A stretch of DNA of 64,000 nt from Gymnopilus junonius (lineage: Eukaryota; Basidiomycota; Agaricomycetes; Agaricales; Galerinaceae): assembly GCA_015501075.1 (NCBI GenBank), contig JADNYJ010000046.1, forward strand, positions 62,001 through 126,000. Reading direction: 5' to 3'. Numbering within the stretch: the first letter of the stretch is position 1; each line of letters begins with the position of its first letter. The notes under the pieces were generated by a model that was given only the letters and a program-made list of their open reading frames with translations, was not told the origin of the DNA and searched no databases. Position numbers and translations under genes: made by a program. Below, piece after piece: positions 11,764 through 24,485 of this stretch.

Positions 11764-12500
11764 GCTTGCCTGCGGGCGGTGTCTAGAGAATGTTACTAAG
11801 CAAGGTGCGGGCGCCGGGTGGGGGTACGACTGGTGGTTTGCGTCATTCCGTATGTGAAGTTATGGCGTCGCTGTGGTACGCTATAAGCCCGTCTTTAGAC
11901 AATAAACATATGCTGTGGCTTATGTATGTGAGCCATAATAGCTTTCAACATGCACTCAGTTGTTTACTTGGCCTTCCGGTTAATGGTGTCGCATGTACCG
12001 GAGTAGGGTGTGAGGTGCGCCCACCCGCTTATAGTCAGCGGTGGGTGTTACTGCTTTCAAGTTGTCTGCGCATGCGTTCCAGCTGTGTGTAACAATGTAT
12101 GTACTAAGCGCGAAAGATACGGAGAGAGTTATGAACCTAGTTTTAGGCTCAGCTTGACGAAACGCTCTCTGATTTTTTCTCTCGTGTCGACAACAAGGTA
12201 AATTAACCACAGAGTCATTAGCCTGTGCGTTGTGTTTCATTCCCTAATTGACTGATCAACAAATTGTCAATGCTAAACGTCTTAGAAACGTAGAGTATCC
12301 GATGTCGGGCCTCCAGTATGAATCTTGGACTCGAAGAGCGCTGCGCATGAGGCCCTACTCTGATTAATCATGAGTGGTGAATTTAGTCCGTCATATTGAA
12401 GAGATTACTCGACTACTTGGGTCTTATATACACTAGTAAGCCTTAACAGGGCTCTAGATTGAAGATAGCTTCCGTGCCGAGTCCCGAGATGAGATCTATA
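11764..12500. other. Intergenic, no gene seen
   Basis: 3' flank of the CtIP homologue up to the transposon. Short ORFs on both strands show no motifs. Bases 12498-12500 (ATA) form the left target-site duplication of the element that follows. Confidence 0.5.
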
Positions 12501-13141
12501 CACTGCTGGCAACAGGTTATTTAAGTTGACCAAAATGATTAAGAAATAAATTAAACATGTTTATGTTCTTGGTCTGCTTTTCCGTCACATAAAATCTATT
12601 TTCAACTCAACAATTGCTGGTACAGAAATTCTTTTGTCAAACACTTCATTTTTAGCATATTTATAGGCCTATTAAATGCAATACTTGTGCTAAATTTTTT
12701 TGATCAAAAATGGTGACAGAAAGGTAGAGTTTATTGTTTTATTGTTCTCGTTGTCAATTGTAGTATTTAAGACAAGTTTTGGTCCCTTTAAAATAAGTTA
12801 AAAATATTTTCAATTCAGTTTGGGTGCGAAACATTGTTCTTTTTGTTTATCCAGCAACAAAAATTCTTGCCAAATTTATCATTTACGAGACAACAAAAGA
12901 AATTGTGAATGTGAAATTTAACAAAAGCTTTTGTCTATACAAAAACACGACGTAAACTTTAGATTCTGTGAGGCTAAGAACTTTATAATACAGGTAGGAT
13001 CTGTATTATATTTTTTCAGAATTAAAATATATCATTTTTAATAGATTCAAGAACTCGAAAAATGGTCGAAAACATGTAAACATGTTTAATTTATTTTTTT
13101 AATCATTTTTAGTCTACTTAAATAACCTGTTGCCAGCAGTG
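12501..13141. mobile_element. Non-autonomous DNA transposon (MITE), 641 bp, CACTA-like ends
   Basis: The two ends are long inverted repeats: 12501-12563 reads inwards CACTGCTGGCAACAGGTTAT and the reverse complement of 13078-13141 reads the same. The first 26 bases are identical and about 60 bases are alignable with a few mismatches. ATA flanks both sides (12498-12500 and 13142-13144), a 3-bp target-site duplication. The interior is AT-rich and has no transposase ORF. Ends starting CACTG with a 3-bp duplication fit CACTA/EnSpm elements best; PIF-Harbinger is the alternative but prefers TWA targets. Confidence 0.85.
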
Positions 13142-13205
13142 ATAGGAGATTCTTTGGGTACCTGGACATCTCTGGACATATGGTTCTTTGAAGTACTAGC
13201 TTTTA

Positions 13206-13772
13206 TTAACCCTTATTAATAACATAGCATGATCTCATTATTAACCGTCCCGACGCTCGCAGTGCTATGAATGGATCGTCATGAAAATTTGCGTAACCGG
13301 AACCGGATAGAAGATATCCGGTTGTCCCTTGTGGGCGCTTGAATGTCGATATGAAATCTTGAGAACATCGAAGGCCTGAACGATATCTTTTTGTTGAGGG
13401 AAGCAGTTTGCAGACACACTCGATGGAGATTCTTAGAAATGACCGGAAAGTCCACGTTTTCGTGGCTTTGAGAGAATTTTCCTGAAATTTCTTCTTTGTT
13501 TGCTGCAGATTGTTCTCCCGGTTTGTCGTCATCCCCCACACGGCATTGCGGCGCAAAAACAAATACGGCACCATCGATCTTACTGTCACCATCTGCTCTC
13601 GCCGTCCCTCCTTTTCAATTGACATCGTTCTCCATGTTTTCCACTCCAGGAAGTCGTAGTCATGAGCTTGGTATGCGTCAGATATATCGTAAACTCCAGA
13701 AGGATATGCAGGGTCTTGAAGGATTGATAATGAGTGCGTTTGTTTCGTAGAATTTGAGGCCTTACTCACCAT
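13206..13772 (-). other. Possible gene or gene remnant, unrecognised
   Basis: A 188-codon minus-strand ORF overlaps a second frame that reads VFVFAPQCRVGDDDKPGEQ on through to 13279. The residue mix looks more protein-like than chance (AYQAHDYDFLEWKTW; SFRPSMFSRFHIDIQAP), but no domain is recognised and no exon model joins the two frames cleanly. It could be a partial or decayed gene lying between the transposon and the MFS gene. Confidence 0.25.
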
Positions 13773-13973
13773 CTATGACGGTTCGGATCCAGTAGTCATC
13801 TAATCTCGGCAGATGCGGGGCCAGATTTACCTTACTACCGCAAGCATCTGCTCCGTGTTCCTAGCCACAAATCATTTGTTTTCACCTTTTCTTGAATCTT
13901 ATAAATGTGGGTCGGTCGACTTCGATAGACCGTTTTGCGATTTCCCCACCGCGTAGCGGCATTCGCACCCGCT

Positions 13974-16180
13974 ATGTCCCAACTTCCTCCAGAATTTCCC
14001 ACATCGACGCGATCATCATTGACATTCTTGGAGGCTGCCACTATCCCACCACCTACTCATGAGCTCGAGAAGCGGCCTTCAGGGGGCGCCGAAATTGAAG
14101 CTATTACTTCGCGTGGTGAAGAAAGTCTAGAACGATATGGAGGAGACGACATCCACGAACCCCCTTCGAAGGAAGAAGAAGCTTTAGGTGGTGGTTTACC
14201 ACCCGCGCCAACGCTCGACGCGAACATGGTGACATGGGATGGTCCAGACGATCCACAAAATCCGCAGAATTGGTCGATTCGACGGAAGTGGTTTATTACT
14301 AGTGTGACTATCGTTATGACAGTGAACGTGTATGTTGGTCCTTCTTATCCGTACAATTTTTGCCTGACTTCATGTTCTGCAGGACGTTCGCTTCATCTGC
14401 CCCTTCGTCAGCTGCATTAAAACTGGCGAAGGTGTTCGACGTCCCAGCGGAAGTAGGTTATTTAATAACTACTACGTTCCTACTTGGATATGTGTTTGGG
14501 GTGAGTTCTTGCCGTGCTTTACGATGTAGCTTTACGCTGACGATATTTCTAGCCTCTATTTTGGGGTCCGGGGAGTGAGCTTATCGGGCGACGACCGATT
14601 CTCGTTGTCACCATGATTTTATATACGCTCTTTATTCTCGGACAAGCTCTTGCCCAGAACATTCAAACGTTGCTTGTCACACGTTTCTTATCAGGCTTCT
14701 TCGCTGTTGCACCTGTGAACAACGCTGGAGGTAATACTTCTTCCGAGTGATAACGTTTTATCAAGTTCACTGACTTGTCGTCAGGTCTCATTGCTGACAT
14801 CTGGTCTGCGAAAGGACGTGGCCCTGCTACCAGTCTCTTCACGGCAGCCGTATTTATTGGTCCAGTCATTGGCCCTATAGTGTCTGGATAGTGAGTGACA
14901 TCTCTTGTTCTATTCTTCTGCCGCTAACCCGCAGAAATAGCATCGTTGACAGCCAGGCATCCTGGAGATGGGTGTTCTGGGTCATGTTCATCTTCGCCGG
15001 CCTCTGCACCTTAATCATGATACCTTCCCTGCCCGAGACATACGCACCCGTCATCCTTGCTAAGAAGGTGAAACGTCTGCGAAAGGAGGACCCTGTCGGC
15101 AGCAAGTACCTGTACGCGGAGCATGAGAAGCAAGATTGGTCATGGCGGGGCGTCCTCCATCGAACACTGTTCCGTCCCTTCAGCATGCTCGCACAGGAAC
15201 CCATTCTTCTATTGGTCACTATCTACACATCCATCGTATATGGTTTACTTTACGCACGTACGTGAACTAAGCCTTAACGTATTCCGTTTACCACACTTAA
15301 TTATTTTCTTCTCAGTGTTCGAGGCTTTCCCTGTCATCTTCATCGAGCATCACGGTTTTACAGTCGCACAGACTGGTTTAATCTTCATCGGGGTTGGCAT
15401 TGGCACCACCATTGGCTCTTTTATTAATTATCTGGCGTCGGCTCATTATCCAGAGCTCATCGTAAAGTGGAGAGGCTTCCCCCCTCCGGAGGATAGGATG
15501 TACGGTGCCATGTTAGGCAGCCCAATTCTTGTCATCGGTATCTTCTGGCTCGGATGGACAGGCCAATATGACAGCATACCGTGGTATGTTCCTGCAATCA
15601 GTACTATTTTCATTGGAGCAGGCATCAGCTTGATCTTCATGTCGTTTTTGGTACGTCCTTACAACGAAAATCAAAGACCGTTACTGACGAACCTTTTCAT
15701 CCACAGAGCTACTTGGTGGACACATACTTGTGAGTTAATTTCACCTACTATTAGTGATGTCGATTTCTTAGGCATAATTTCCTCCCCTAGAATGTACAGT
15801 GCGTCTGCTTTCGCTGCTAATACTATCTGTCGATCCGCTCTTGGTGCCGCATTCCCTCTCTTTACCGTCCAGATGTTCACCAATGTAAGTTTTCAATTTT
15901 AAATACGGTATTACTTACCTTACTTACTTGTTGATTAGCTGAAAGTGAACTGGGCTTCAACCCTCATCGGTTTAATTGCTCTATTATTTGTACCATGTCC
16001 TTTCCTGTTCAAGAAATACGGACCAAGGATACGAACCAAAAGCAAATTTGCGCCCTGCTTTGTAAGTCTTCCTATACCCTGTGTGGCGCCGTCCATACTA
16101 ATGCCTGTGGTATTTAGGATCTCAAAATTGCTGCAGAGTTAAAGCGCGAGGCTGAAAAGGGCGGCGCTTCCCCAGCATAA
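13974..16180 (+). CDS. MFS transporter, DHA1 drug/polyamine:H+ antiporter type
   Basis: Plasma-membrane exporter of the TPO/FLU-like DHA1 group with 12 predicted helices. An approximately 100-residue hydrophilic N-terminus ends in the group hallmark VTWDGPDDPQNPQNWS. Then follow helix 1 (WFITSVTIVMTVNV), the loop 2/3 motif GPGSELIGRRP, ADIWSAKGRGPATSLF, and SWRWVFWVMFIFAGLCTLI. The family segment LPETYAPVILAKKVKRLRK and the second-half helices come next. The start at 13974 is the first ATG of the open frame. About nine introns of 50-65 nt have GT/AG ends; one uses the acceptor AAATAG at about 14942, because an earlier AG would create a stop. All joints keep frame, so the gene looks intact. 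Substrate unknown; it is 20 kb from the biosynthetic cluster, so a link is not implied. Confidence 0.92.
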
Positions 16181-16533
16181 ATATCTTTTGATCGTTTCTT
16201 CCCTCTTTATTAAGCTCCAAGGAGACTGGGTCGAGTCATATTTTTTATTTTGGCCCCGCTGCGGATCTCATCATCATTAAACATTGCCATTTGCATCCAC
16301 CTCGTGATTTTTAGGAACCTCATGTATCATGTTCAAGGACTGTCGTTGCACTCCTTAGATTGTCGTCTAGACCTACTCACAATACTAGAGCACTTACATA
16401 CATTATTATTATTACACCTTCTGATACACACCATGTCAAATAATTGACTTCACGAAAGTAGACCAATACTAGCAAAGATTTTATTATACCAAACTTCGTC
16501 TCTGTGAACTGTGTCTCGCCCTAGGCATAATTC

Positions 16534-17057
16534 CTATGACTCCCAGTCCTTGATCGTAAATCTCATGCGATTCTCTTCGATACCCCTCCCGAATGCATCA
16601 GTGAACCTCTTTCGTCTTCGACGGTCGACATCAAGTTCAACTAGCTTGTCTTCAACATCTCGGATAGACCGACAAACGACGAGACGTGTCAAGACGAAAA
16701 AACTGCATAATCTGATTGCCACGAATGTCGCTTTGGAAGCATGCTATTGCGGGTCCAAAGATGAAATGCAACGTAAACTCAAAAAAAGACGCGCTACGGA
16801 CCATGGATCTTTGGTGTCTTGGGTCGTTGTTCCCTGAGCAGTTCCAGATCCCAACAGCAGAGCAAATCAGCCATGATGTCAGGATTGTACCCGTTATATG
16901 TCTCGTCCAACCTGGAGTCCCAATAGAGCTCTTTCATGTAGCTTTGAGAGATCATATATCCGCAAGCAAAGACGGGAGGCTTCAACGATGGCATGTCTAA
17001 CGAATGGTCGGTCCTCGAGGCTCGCGGATAACCAGTGCCCGTCAAGTTTACATACAT
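16534..17057 (-). other. Possible hypothetical gene, two unjoined exons
   Basis: Two minus-strand segments look protein-like. 17057-16794 contains SLKPPVFACGYMISQSYMK and LDETYNGYNPDIMADLLCCW, and 16722-16534 contains DVEDKLVELDVDRRRRKRF and ends RMRFTIKDWES. The obvious splice pair between them (GT near 16801, AG near 16745) leaves the halves one base out of frame. No family is recognised. Confidence 0.25.
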
Positions 17058-19891
17058 CGCTCCGTCGACCCTGAGACTGTTCGCTTCGTAGGATCGTACG
17101 CCGATCGTGCTCTTTGAGTTTCAAGAGAAAATTTTCCTCCTGAACTACTATCGTTGATCGAGAGTTTGAAACGATGGGGAGTTTGAAACTGTCAACTTTT
17201 GCAAACCTTCCTCTCGCATTTGGCCCCCACAAAAATTCACATAAATACAATAGCATACTGCCTACCCTGTTATGTACTTTGTTTCTCGATGTCTGCAGAA
17301 GAGGAAGAATGGCACTCGATTTGCAGAACTGAGTGCATCAAATCAGCTGATGTATCAGCATCTCTTGCAAGATCTGGCCAGATCCCTTTGGTCAAATAAA
17401 ACGAAAATTCACAGAAGCGTCAAGGAGACTTGTTCAAGCAGGAATACTGAGCCTTGGGCAGATTCATGTACATCATTTGACTTCGTGAGGGCAGATGCAA
17501 TACAGAAGGTGTGTTTAAGCGTGACAAGACGTGACATTTTCATGCGGGAAGGACTTGTCCGCGCCCTGCCAAAAGGACCGTGACAATCCGTGACCACCGT
17601 TTCAATCTCGCCATTCCTTCAGCTTTGAGACGCAGAAATGCTCCTGTCCTTGGCAGCTTCAACTTTTCCTAAAAAAAATTATACCAGTCTGTATAGAATG
17701 TAAAAATGTACCTCTCTGTAAAATTTCATTTCCAAATTCTAGGTAGAAGAATTGATATCGATTTTTCTTTGCTTCGGTTTCAAACTCCCAACAAACCATA
17801 GTATACATAGACATTTCTGCAAGGAAGAAATGCGACCATCACACAAATCTTTCCTTCGCAAGTAGAATAGAAATCTATTGTCAGCAGCCAGATCATAATG
17901 GTAGATAGTGATAGTGATAGTATTATACACAGCACTGGCCCGTCCCAGGCCGCCGTGTCCCGAAAGTTATCCCGATACAGGCCAGCTAAGTACATATCTT
18001 CGCTTCCAGACCCTGTACGTTCCGACCACACCAAGCAATCCACCCAGCATTAGCCTGGACGTCAATGTGGCCATCCTGTACAGAGCAGTGTCTGAGACTA
18101 TCCCATCACCACCTCTACTTACTTCTACTACAGATTATTACCCAGTTTAAGGATGTTTAGAATTGAATTGTGCCAAATGCCGGAGTCACAATTGTTCATA
18201 AATTCAGTTAAGTACTTCCATTCCAAAGAGTACAGCGAGTCCTGATCAGGGCATGTTCAGCCGCGGATTTGACTCGAGCTATGCAGGACCTTTTTCTCGC
18301 AGTTTCTCTTGGTGGCAGTACTTTATACAATAAAGTCTTCTGGTGTAAGCTTGGGTTGGGCCATTATTAAACCTTGAAATTTGTAGGAGATCTCTGTAAG
18401 GGGTACATTGCATCCATGTTGGCAATGCTAGAGTCTCAGGAAGGTTGTCTGCCTTGGCTCCTTTCTTGGGTTATAATCCATTGTGGAAGCAGGTACAGTT
18501 TTGAGTGGCTGCCTAGCTCATCTCTAAAAGGATTGCACTCTCATTGTGTTTTCTACCAATTTTATTATGCATGTCGACAGTAACCTTATCAGCTTAGATT
18601 CAGGTAAAAGTCAGAACATCTGCAGCGGTGTACTAGTAGGTTGGCAATGATAACACAAATATCGGTTACCTGAGATGTTGAATTTTATTCTTCTCACAGG
18701 GTCGATTCTGCTTGTGCTTTTGAGCAAGACAATTTGAAGCTATTTAGCAAGACTGGGTGATGTCTCAAGCCTCAAGTTGTCTAATGCTATTGGCAGCCTT
18801 CAAAACTTCAGTGGTGATGGTCTGGTCTCAGTAATAGCACAACTTCCATTGCCGCTATTGCTCGCCTTTTTTTTCTTTGTTCTCTAGTTGAGACTTTAAG
18901 CAAGATGGGTAAGAAAGTACCTTTGGCTCAGATCGACTGCATTCTGGATAGTCCAGTGGCTGGTGCAGATGAAGGACGGTATATTTCTTTACAACGTTGT
19001 GTATGGTAGGTCTGCGAGTAATAGTTTACAGGTGGGTACAGACATCGCGACTGTTGACTAAAATACCTGGCACCCTAACCATCTTCTGAGTCGAAGAGGC
19101 AGTCTTGGAGCGAGCGGAGGTATGCGATATTCAATCTAGCTCCAGCTCATTGGCAACCGCAGAGTGGGGGGTGGGCCAAGCATGGGTGGCTGGTTGGCGA
19201 GGACAGACTGTTGGGTCAACAGGAGTTCGGCGCGAGGCTCGACCTACTGCTGAAGCTGGATATACCGAAGAGCAATTTAACAAAGTCAATACCCTGTTTC
19301 GATTCAGCAAAGTTCACCGACCATGATACCGAGAGGTCCATTAGCGGTGGGCTGAACTTGTTGTCGAGGGTCACTGGCTAGTCCTGATCCAATGGAAGGG
19401 CTCCACGCAAATCTATCAGAACATAATGTCCTGGAGCGCGTTCTGTGGGAGCCATTCTAAGATGAGGCGACATATAAGCAAACCGTGCTACAGTGGGTGT
19501 CGGATCAGGGGACATCATCGGGGCAGGTAGAACTGCGGGTCAGAGGTAGGGAAAACTGGAACCTGAGGGCAGAGTACTGAGGCGGAATGGAAAGAGTGGG
19601 AGGTGCGCGTTTCCCATATTCATGTCCTAATCCAATATTGGTTGTAGCTATGGCCTCAGCAAACAGTAACCTGTGCGTGTATGGATAGGGGACTCACCGG
19701 AGCCCCCCTGCGAGACAACGGTATTTCTACCTGCCGTCCTCCGATTGCCAGACTAATACACCGCAGTGGTTAGGAGATGGTCATTGTTCCCTTGGACGGT
19801 GTGCGATAAGGGCGATCAGGCTTCGATGTCGTTTGGTGAGGTTGGCCAAAATTTGATGCCAGTGGTCAGATGAGGCATAGGTTGCTCATTA

Positions 19892-20166
19892 GTGCACGCT
19901 CGTCACTGTGCCACCTGTGGGGTGGTGGGGTGCTCGAGGAGGGTTTTAGCTGTCAGAGAGCGAGAGGAGTGGGTAGGTACAGTAGGTAGACGACAGAGGG
20001 AGCGAGCGAGCGACCTCGGAGGGAATGTGGCTGCAACCTCTTTCTCACGTCTAGTTGAGAATTTTTACGTACTTTTGCCACAGGATCAAAGGTGTTTATG
20101 GACTACGCTCTCTGTACTCGTCACTGTATCACTAGGGTGCGGTGGGGTGCTCGAGCAAGGGGTTTG
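19892..20166. repeat. Imperfect direct repeat of about 60 bp
   Basis: The segment at 19892-19950 (CTCGTCACTGT, then GGTGGGGTGCTCGAG) recurs at 20104-20166 with several changes. The spacing is about 212 bp. No target duplication or LTR boundary was found. Confidence 0.45.
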
Positions 20167-20366
20167 AGCGAAAATCAAGTTTTGATGGTGGAAGTAACAC
20201 ATCATTAGTATCTGATTCTAACTTGAATCTTGATCGGCTTACTTCAGCTAAGGTCCTCGAACATAGGGGTTATTCACGTGACGTCCGAGTTCGATTCAGG
20301 AAACAGAATTTCAATCAACGTTTCAACAATTAACAACTCTCTTGTCGTTATTTGATTCTTCCACAG

Positions 20367-21850
20367 ATGATAGCAATGTCAGCGAAAGAATATTACCACA
20401 CGAACCCAAGTTCTGCATCTCTCGTCGACCTCATTCCTCCAGAGATATGGTCAACAATATTCAGACACGCCACAAGACCAGACTTCTCTGAATATCGCTT
20501 TGTGGGCCCCAAATCACTGGATTTCATCAGCGGAATAGATAGAGACCAATTGAAGGAATTTAGAGCTTCACTGGTATGTCCTATTATTCCAGTCTTTACA
20601 GTCCTTGATGGCGAAACCCCACGGATTGTCAGGTTACAAAACGTTACCTGGTGCGCGTGAGCAAGGCATGGTATAGCATTGCAATGCCTTTCCTGTATGA
20701 GCATGTCATCTTGGGTACAGGGAGGAGTATCATTCCACTTTGTCAAGTCATGAAGAGGTCGCAGGAACAGGTTGATTCCGACAGACCCGGATCCTCTATT
20801 GGTTGGTGGACCAAGAGGCTCGACGTGAGCATGCGGGATAAGGCTGATGGCCCCAATGAGATTCTATCCGCTTTGGCAGATATCATGGCATGTTTGCGCA
20901 ATCTGCGGGTTTTGACGTTTTCAGTAAAAGGACAAGGATACGATATCAGGAAGCCCTTACCGTCCAGTGTCTTACGTTCCCTTTCTTGTCACGACACTCT
21001 CAAAGTCGTTCATTGGTACAATGACTATCTTCAGCCCACGACTGGCGACTGGACGTCGTTTTTAGAGGTCCATTCTCAACTGGAGTCCATTCGGGGCAGA
21101 TTTTTGCTTGCGCCAAACAATCACGTCAAGCTGGAGGCCCTGAAGACAATCTACCAATGTTCCCATCCTAAAGCGCCGCAAAATCTTCTGAACTTCGATC
21201 TTTCTTCCGTTTGCTACGCTGTTTACCATATAGGTATTACTTTGGATCCTGCCACTAGCTTCAACCACACTTTCTTTTCATTGTTGGGTTCTCAGCTTAC
21301 CATCATCCAAATCGACTGTCTCGAGGGCGCCTATCTGGAGGACTTTCAACAAACATTTTCAGAAATGGAAAAAGAGTGCCACAATCTCAGTGAAATACAT
21401 TTCAACCTTTGCGCCTGGTCCGTTTTTAATTCATGCATTCCGGGCAGTCGCTTCCCACCCAGTGTCAAGAGCCTTGGAATCCGAATTACTGGAGCCACAA
21501 TTTCAAATGTCGATATTCGAACCTTCTTCACACAGGCGCTGCCGGCAGTCTTATCACAAAACCTGAACGTCAAGATGATCCAAATTACGAATCCGGGAAC
21601 AGTCCGGGCCTTACGAAGCCATCCCCGCTCCTTGATCCGAGGAATAGAACAAGTCACCGCTATGGGCGTACAGCTGTTGGATAATCATGCTAGGCTTTTA
21701 CGGGCAAGGTTTGTGGTTGAGTTTCTGTCGTCTTGGAAATGTCTGATATGCATCCGGATCCTAGTGAATAATAGAATACATTGTGAACGTTTTGGAGTGA
21801 CCATGGTTGTGTCAGTCATGGAGTATAGTAGGTTTTCTTTTTTTCTTTGA
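20367..21850 (+). CDS. F-box/RNI-like protein
   Basis: Probable substrate adaptor of an SCF ubiquitin ligase or a related leucine-rich protein of the expanded Agaricomycete family. Exon 1 runs from 20367 to 20573 and exon 2 from 20632; the 58-nt intron joins EFRASL to VTKRYLVRVSKAWYSIAMPF. Together these form the F-box-like start LIPPEIWSTIFRHATRPDF ... VSKAWYSIAMPFLYEHVIL. The remaining 350 residues have irregular leucine-rich segments (LADIMACLRNLRVLTFSV, SVLRSLSCHDTLKVVHW, FPPSVKSLGIRITGATI) but no other domain. The last 40 residues are less typical, so a late 3' intron is possible. The target is unknown. Confidence 0.7.
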
Positions 21851-22553
21851 ACCATCTTGCAAATACCAACTCATTTGTATACGCAGTGCGCCGACGTACC
21901 TACATTGTCCTGCAAATATGTTCCGCCGCGCTATAATTATCCATTATTAATTATAGGAACTTCTCACGGCCGATCCAGCCCACTGTTCTGTTGCCAAACC
22001 GACAATCGTGGAGAATTCTTTTAGACGCAAATAGCATCGCTAATGGACCAGTATGTTGTTGGCAGGACATTTTTTCTATCCCAGGCCTCTCACACGTCGA
22101 CTGTCAAACTAAGGTATGAGGGTCACTCAAATTCGAAAAGAAGTATGTTCTGGTAAGGAATACTAGGGAGTATTGTCTTATCGTCGCAGCTCGTCGCGTG
22201 TTGCTAGCATATGGTATCTCGTTTTTGAGCTCGTGACTGCTCGTCGCACGGAAAAGACTCTGTCAATCCGACGGCTATGTACATCAGCTGTGGACCTCCA
22301 GGTCTTCCCCTTAGTGGCACCCTGGTGCCTGACCATGATGGGAAGCAATACCGCTCTTTAGGCAACATTCTCAAGTCCCAGCCCGGCAACCCTGGAAGCA
22401 TGTTTAGCATTATAACTTTCTAGCAAACATAGTTTCGTCGATGATCCCCCTTCCTCTTCTCTCTGGTTTTACCTAACTTCAAGACTGTCCGAAGGTTTGA
22501 CTGCTGCCACAATCACATCGCGGAGCGCTGGGGTTGGAAGCAGCACGTTAGAA
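21851..22553. other. Intergenic, no gene seen
   Basis: 3' flank of the F-box gene and upstream region of the DUF6533-type gene. Only short ORFs; no repeats noticed. Confidence 0.5.
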
Positions 22554-24208
22554 ATGGCGACTACCATGGGTTATCAGGACTACTCGTGTCGTGCGTCTCT
22601 TGATAAGCTCTAGTTCAACTAGATGTATTAACTTTTATGCAGTCTCTGCGTTCGTTTTACTCGTGTGGGATACTTTTGATGCGCTCCCAGATGAAATTTT
22701 ACTCATGTGGAGGTACTTCGCTATTCTTTCTTTGAAAGTAGAATTGAAATTGAACCATTCATCCAGAAGTCCAATGAGTCCAAGCAAGCTCGCATATTTG
22801 TTTATCCGATATTTTGGGCTTTTATCACTGCTGTGCGTTGGGCTCCTATTGCAAATGTCGTCGACTTCAACGTAATTTTGTTTCGCAGTGGTAACTATGT
22901 ACTCGCGCAGCAATTATTTTCGCATTTTCCTGTAGCGCGCAGCGCCTGCGCAGGGTGGTATGCCTTGGGGCTGGTGACATTTTGGGCTTTATATGCCTCG
23001 TGCGATCTGTTGCTCATGAGCAAAGGTACGCCGCCTTTTTTCTCCTATAGTGTTGCGTTAACAGGTAAACTTAATTTATAGTTTATGAACTTTATGACCA
23101 ATCATCCAGGGTTGCGGTATTCCTCTTTTCCTTACACTTTGTGGAGGCCCTGGTGGTCAGCGTGTGTTCCTGGTATTCCCTTAAAGTCTTAAAGTTTGGA
23201 AACTATTGCAACGGGAATAGAATCCCTGATGGTGTCGTCGTCATCGTGTGAGTGGCCTCCCTTTTTACCGTCGAGTACTTGACGTGTTGACCTTTGATGC
23301 TAGAACCGTGATCATATTATCTCAAATTATTCTTTGGACTCTAGTTGTGAGGAAGAAGAATATGTGGAAAGGTCCGAATCAAAATACCCTGAAAGAATTC
23401 TTTCAAGATGAGAGATGGCCATGGTACTTGACCTTGGGTATGCTCGTAGTCTGGACATCACAAATTACCAAGTCTCACACCGATTAGCTGCGTTACTAGT
23501 GCTTATCCCGGCTGGTGTGATGTGCCAGTTTATTTTGCCTTATCTGTTCTTTTCGTAAGCGGCCACCTTCCTCACCTTGTTTCCCCAGCTGATCTAATAG
23601 AACTTCTAGTTGGCCGTCAACCATGCTCTCAGTTGGGGTACGTTCTCACACCGGATATTCCTCAGTGTTGCCGTTGATATTCTTGGCAGATATGTCGCCT
23701 ATTATTGAGTGAGGCTAAGCGAGCTAACTCTAAGCCCCTCCCCCAGCCACCAGTGCATGTAGCTCAGCCCACGCTCTCACCAACGAAGGAGACTGTTCGG
23801 AATCGGGAACGAACTAAGCGGCCGTATTATCTCTGGCATCCGCCCCAGCCAAGGGCTGCGTATATATTCCAATCCATGAGACTGTCATCACAAGAGTTTA
23901 CTGCCCGTTCTGAGGCTCTTGCAACCTTGGATACTCTCTCGTCGCCAAGCCTGACAGCCCAGCTATCCTCCCGTGGTCGCCACACAGCGACGTCCTACAT
24001 ATCCTCACGCTTAGGACCTTCTTTGTATCCAACCATGTATGGGGATAGCAGTGAAGGTCATTCCCATGACTCCTTCAGCTCAATGACAAGCGTTGACGAG
24101 AACATTTCCGACCTGCCTCATGGCCTACACATTGAAATAGGCAGCATGCATGCCAGCTCCAGCGTCAGTTCCATAGATATGGCACGGGTTTGGGGCGACA
24201 TTCCTTGA
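22554..24208 (+). CDS. DUF6533-type multi-pass membrane protein
   Basis: Basidiomycete-specific integral membrane family with about seven helices; function unknown. Eight exons with short GT/AG introns all join in frame. Exon 1 encodes MATTMGYQDYSC. Then come VSAFVLLVWDTFDALPDEI, the family segment SKLAYLFIRYFGLLSLL, and ACAGWYALGLVTFWALYASC. Next are VAVFLFSLHFVEALVVSVC, VTVIILSQIILWTLVVRKK and ALLVLIPAGVMCQFILPYLF. The final exon is a long hydrophilic, serine-rich cytosolic tail of about 170 residues ending at 24208. The gene is convergent with a second member at 24486-25867, with 277 bp between the stop codons. Confidence 0.8.
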
Positions 24209-24485
24209 GTGGGCCATCGTTTGATATATTCATTGCTACAGTCTTTGTATACCTGACTAATCTACATAAGAAAATAATAATATCGAGTTCAGCAAGCAAT
24301 GAAATTGAGAACTCTACGTAAAATCAGTCCTATGCGTTCCTCTGTGTGGTGGGTGGTACGGAACGTCTAGAGTACTCCCTTGAAGGCCTGAACTATACAG
24401 GGCCTGAGGAAAATATTCTCCACATTGCCGGGCAATTGTGTATTTCTGGTATCATCGTCGAAATTTAGCTGCTGTCGTAGGGAGG

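Larger units (their letters stand above)
16181..20366. other. Gene-poor 4.2-kb stretch
   Basis: No gene can be supported with confidence. It holds the weak minus-strand candidate at 16534-17057, an imperfect direct repeat at 19892-20166, and short unconnected ORFs. A few residues near 19390 (WLVLIQWKG) recall the end of a retroelement polyprotein, but nothing around them supports this. Confidence 0.4.

Noticed and set aside
19330..19480. WLVLIQWKG-like peptide, considered as a retrotransposon chromodomain/integrase end
   Set aside because: A single short resemblance without flanking reverse transcriptase, LTRs or a continuous frame.
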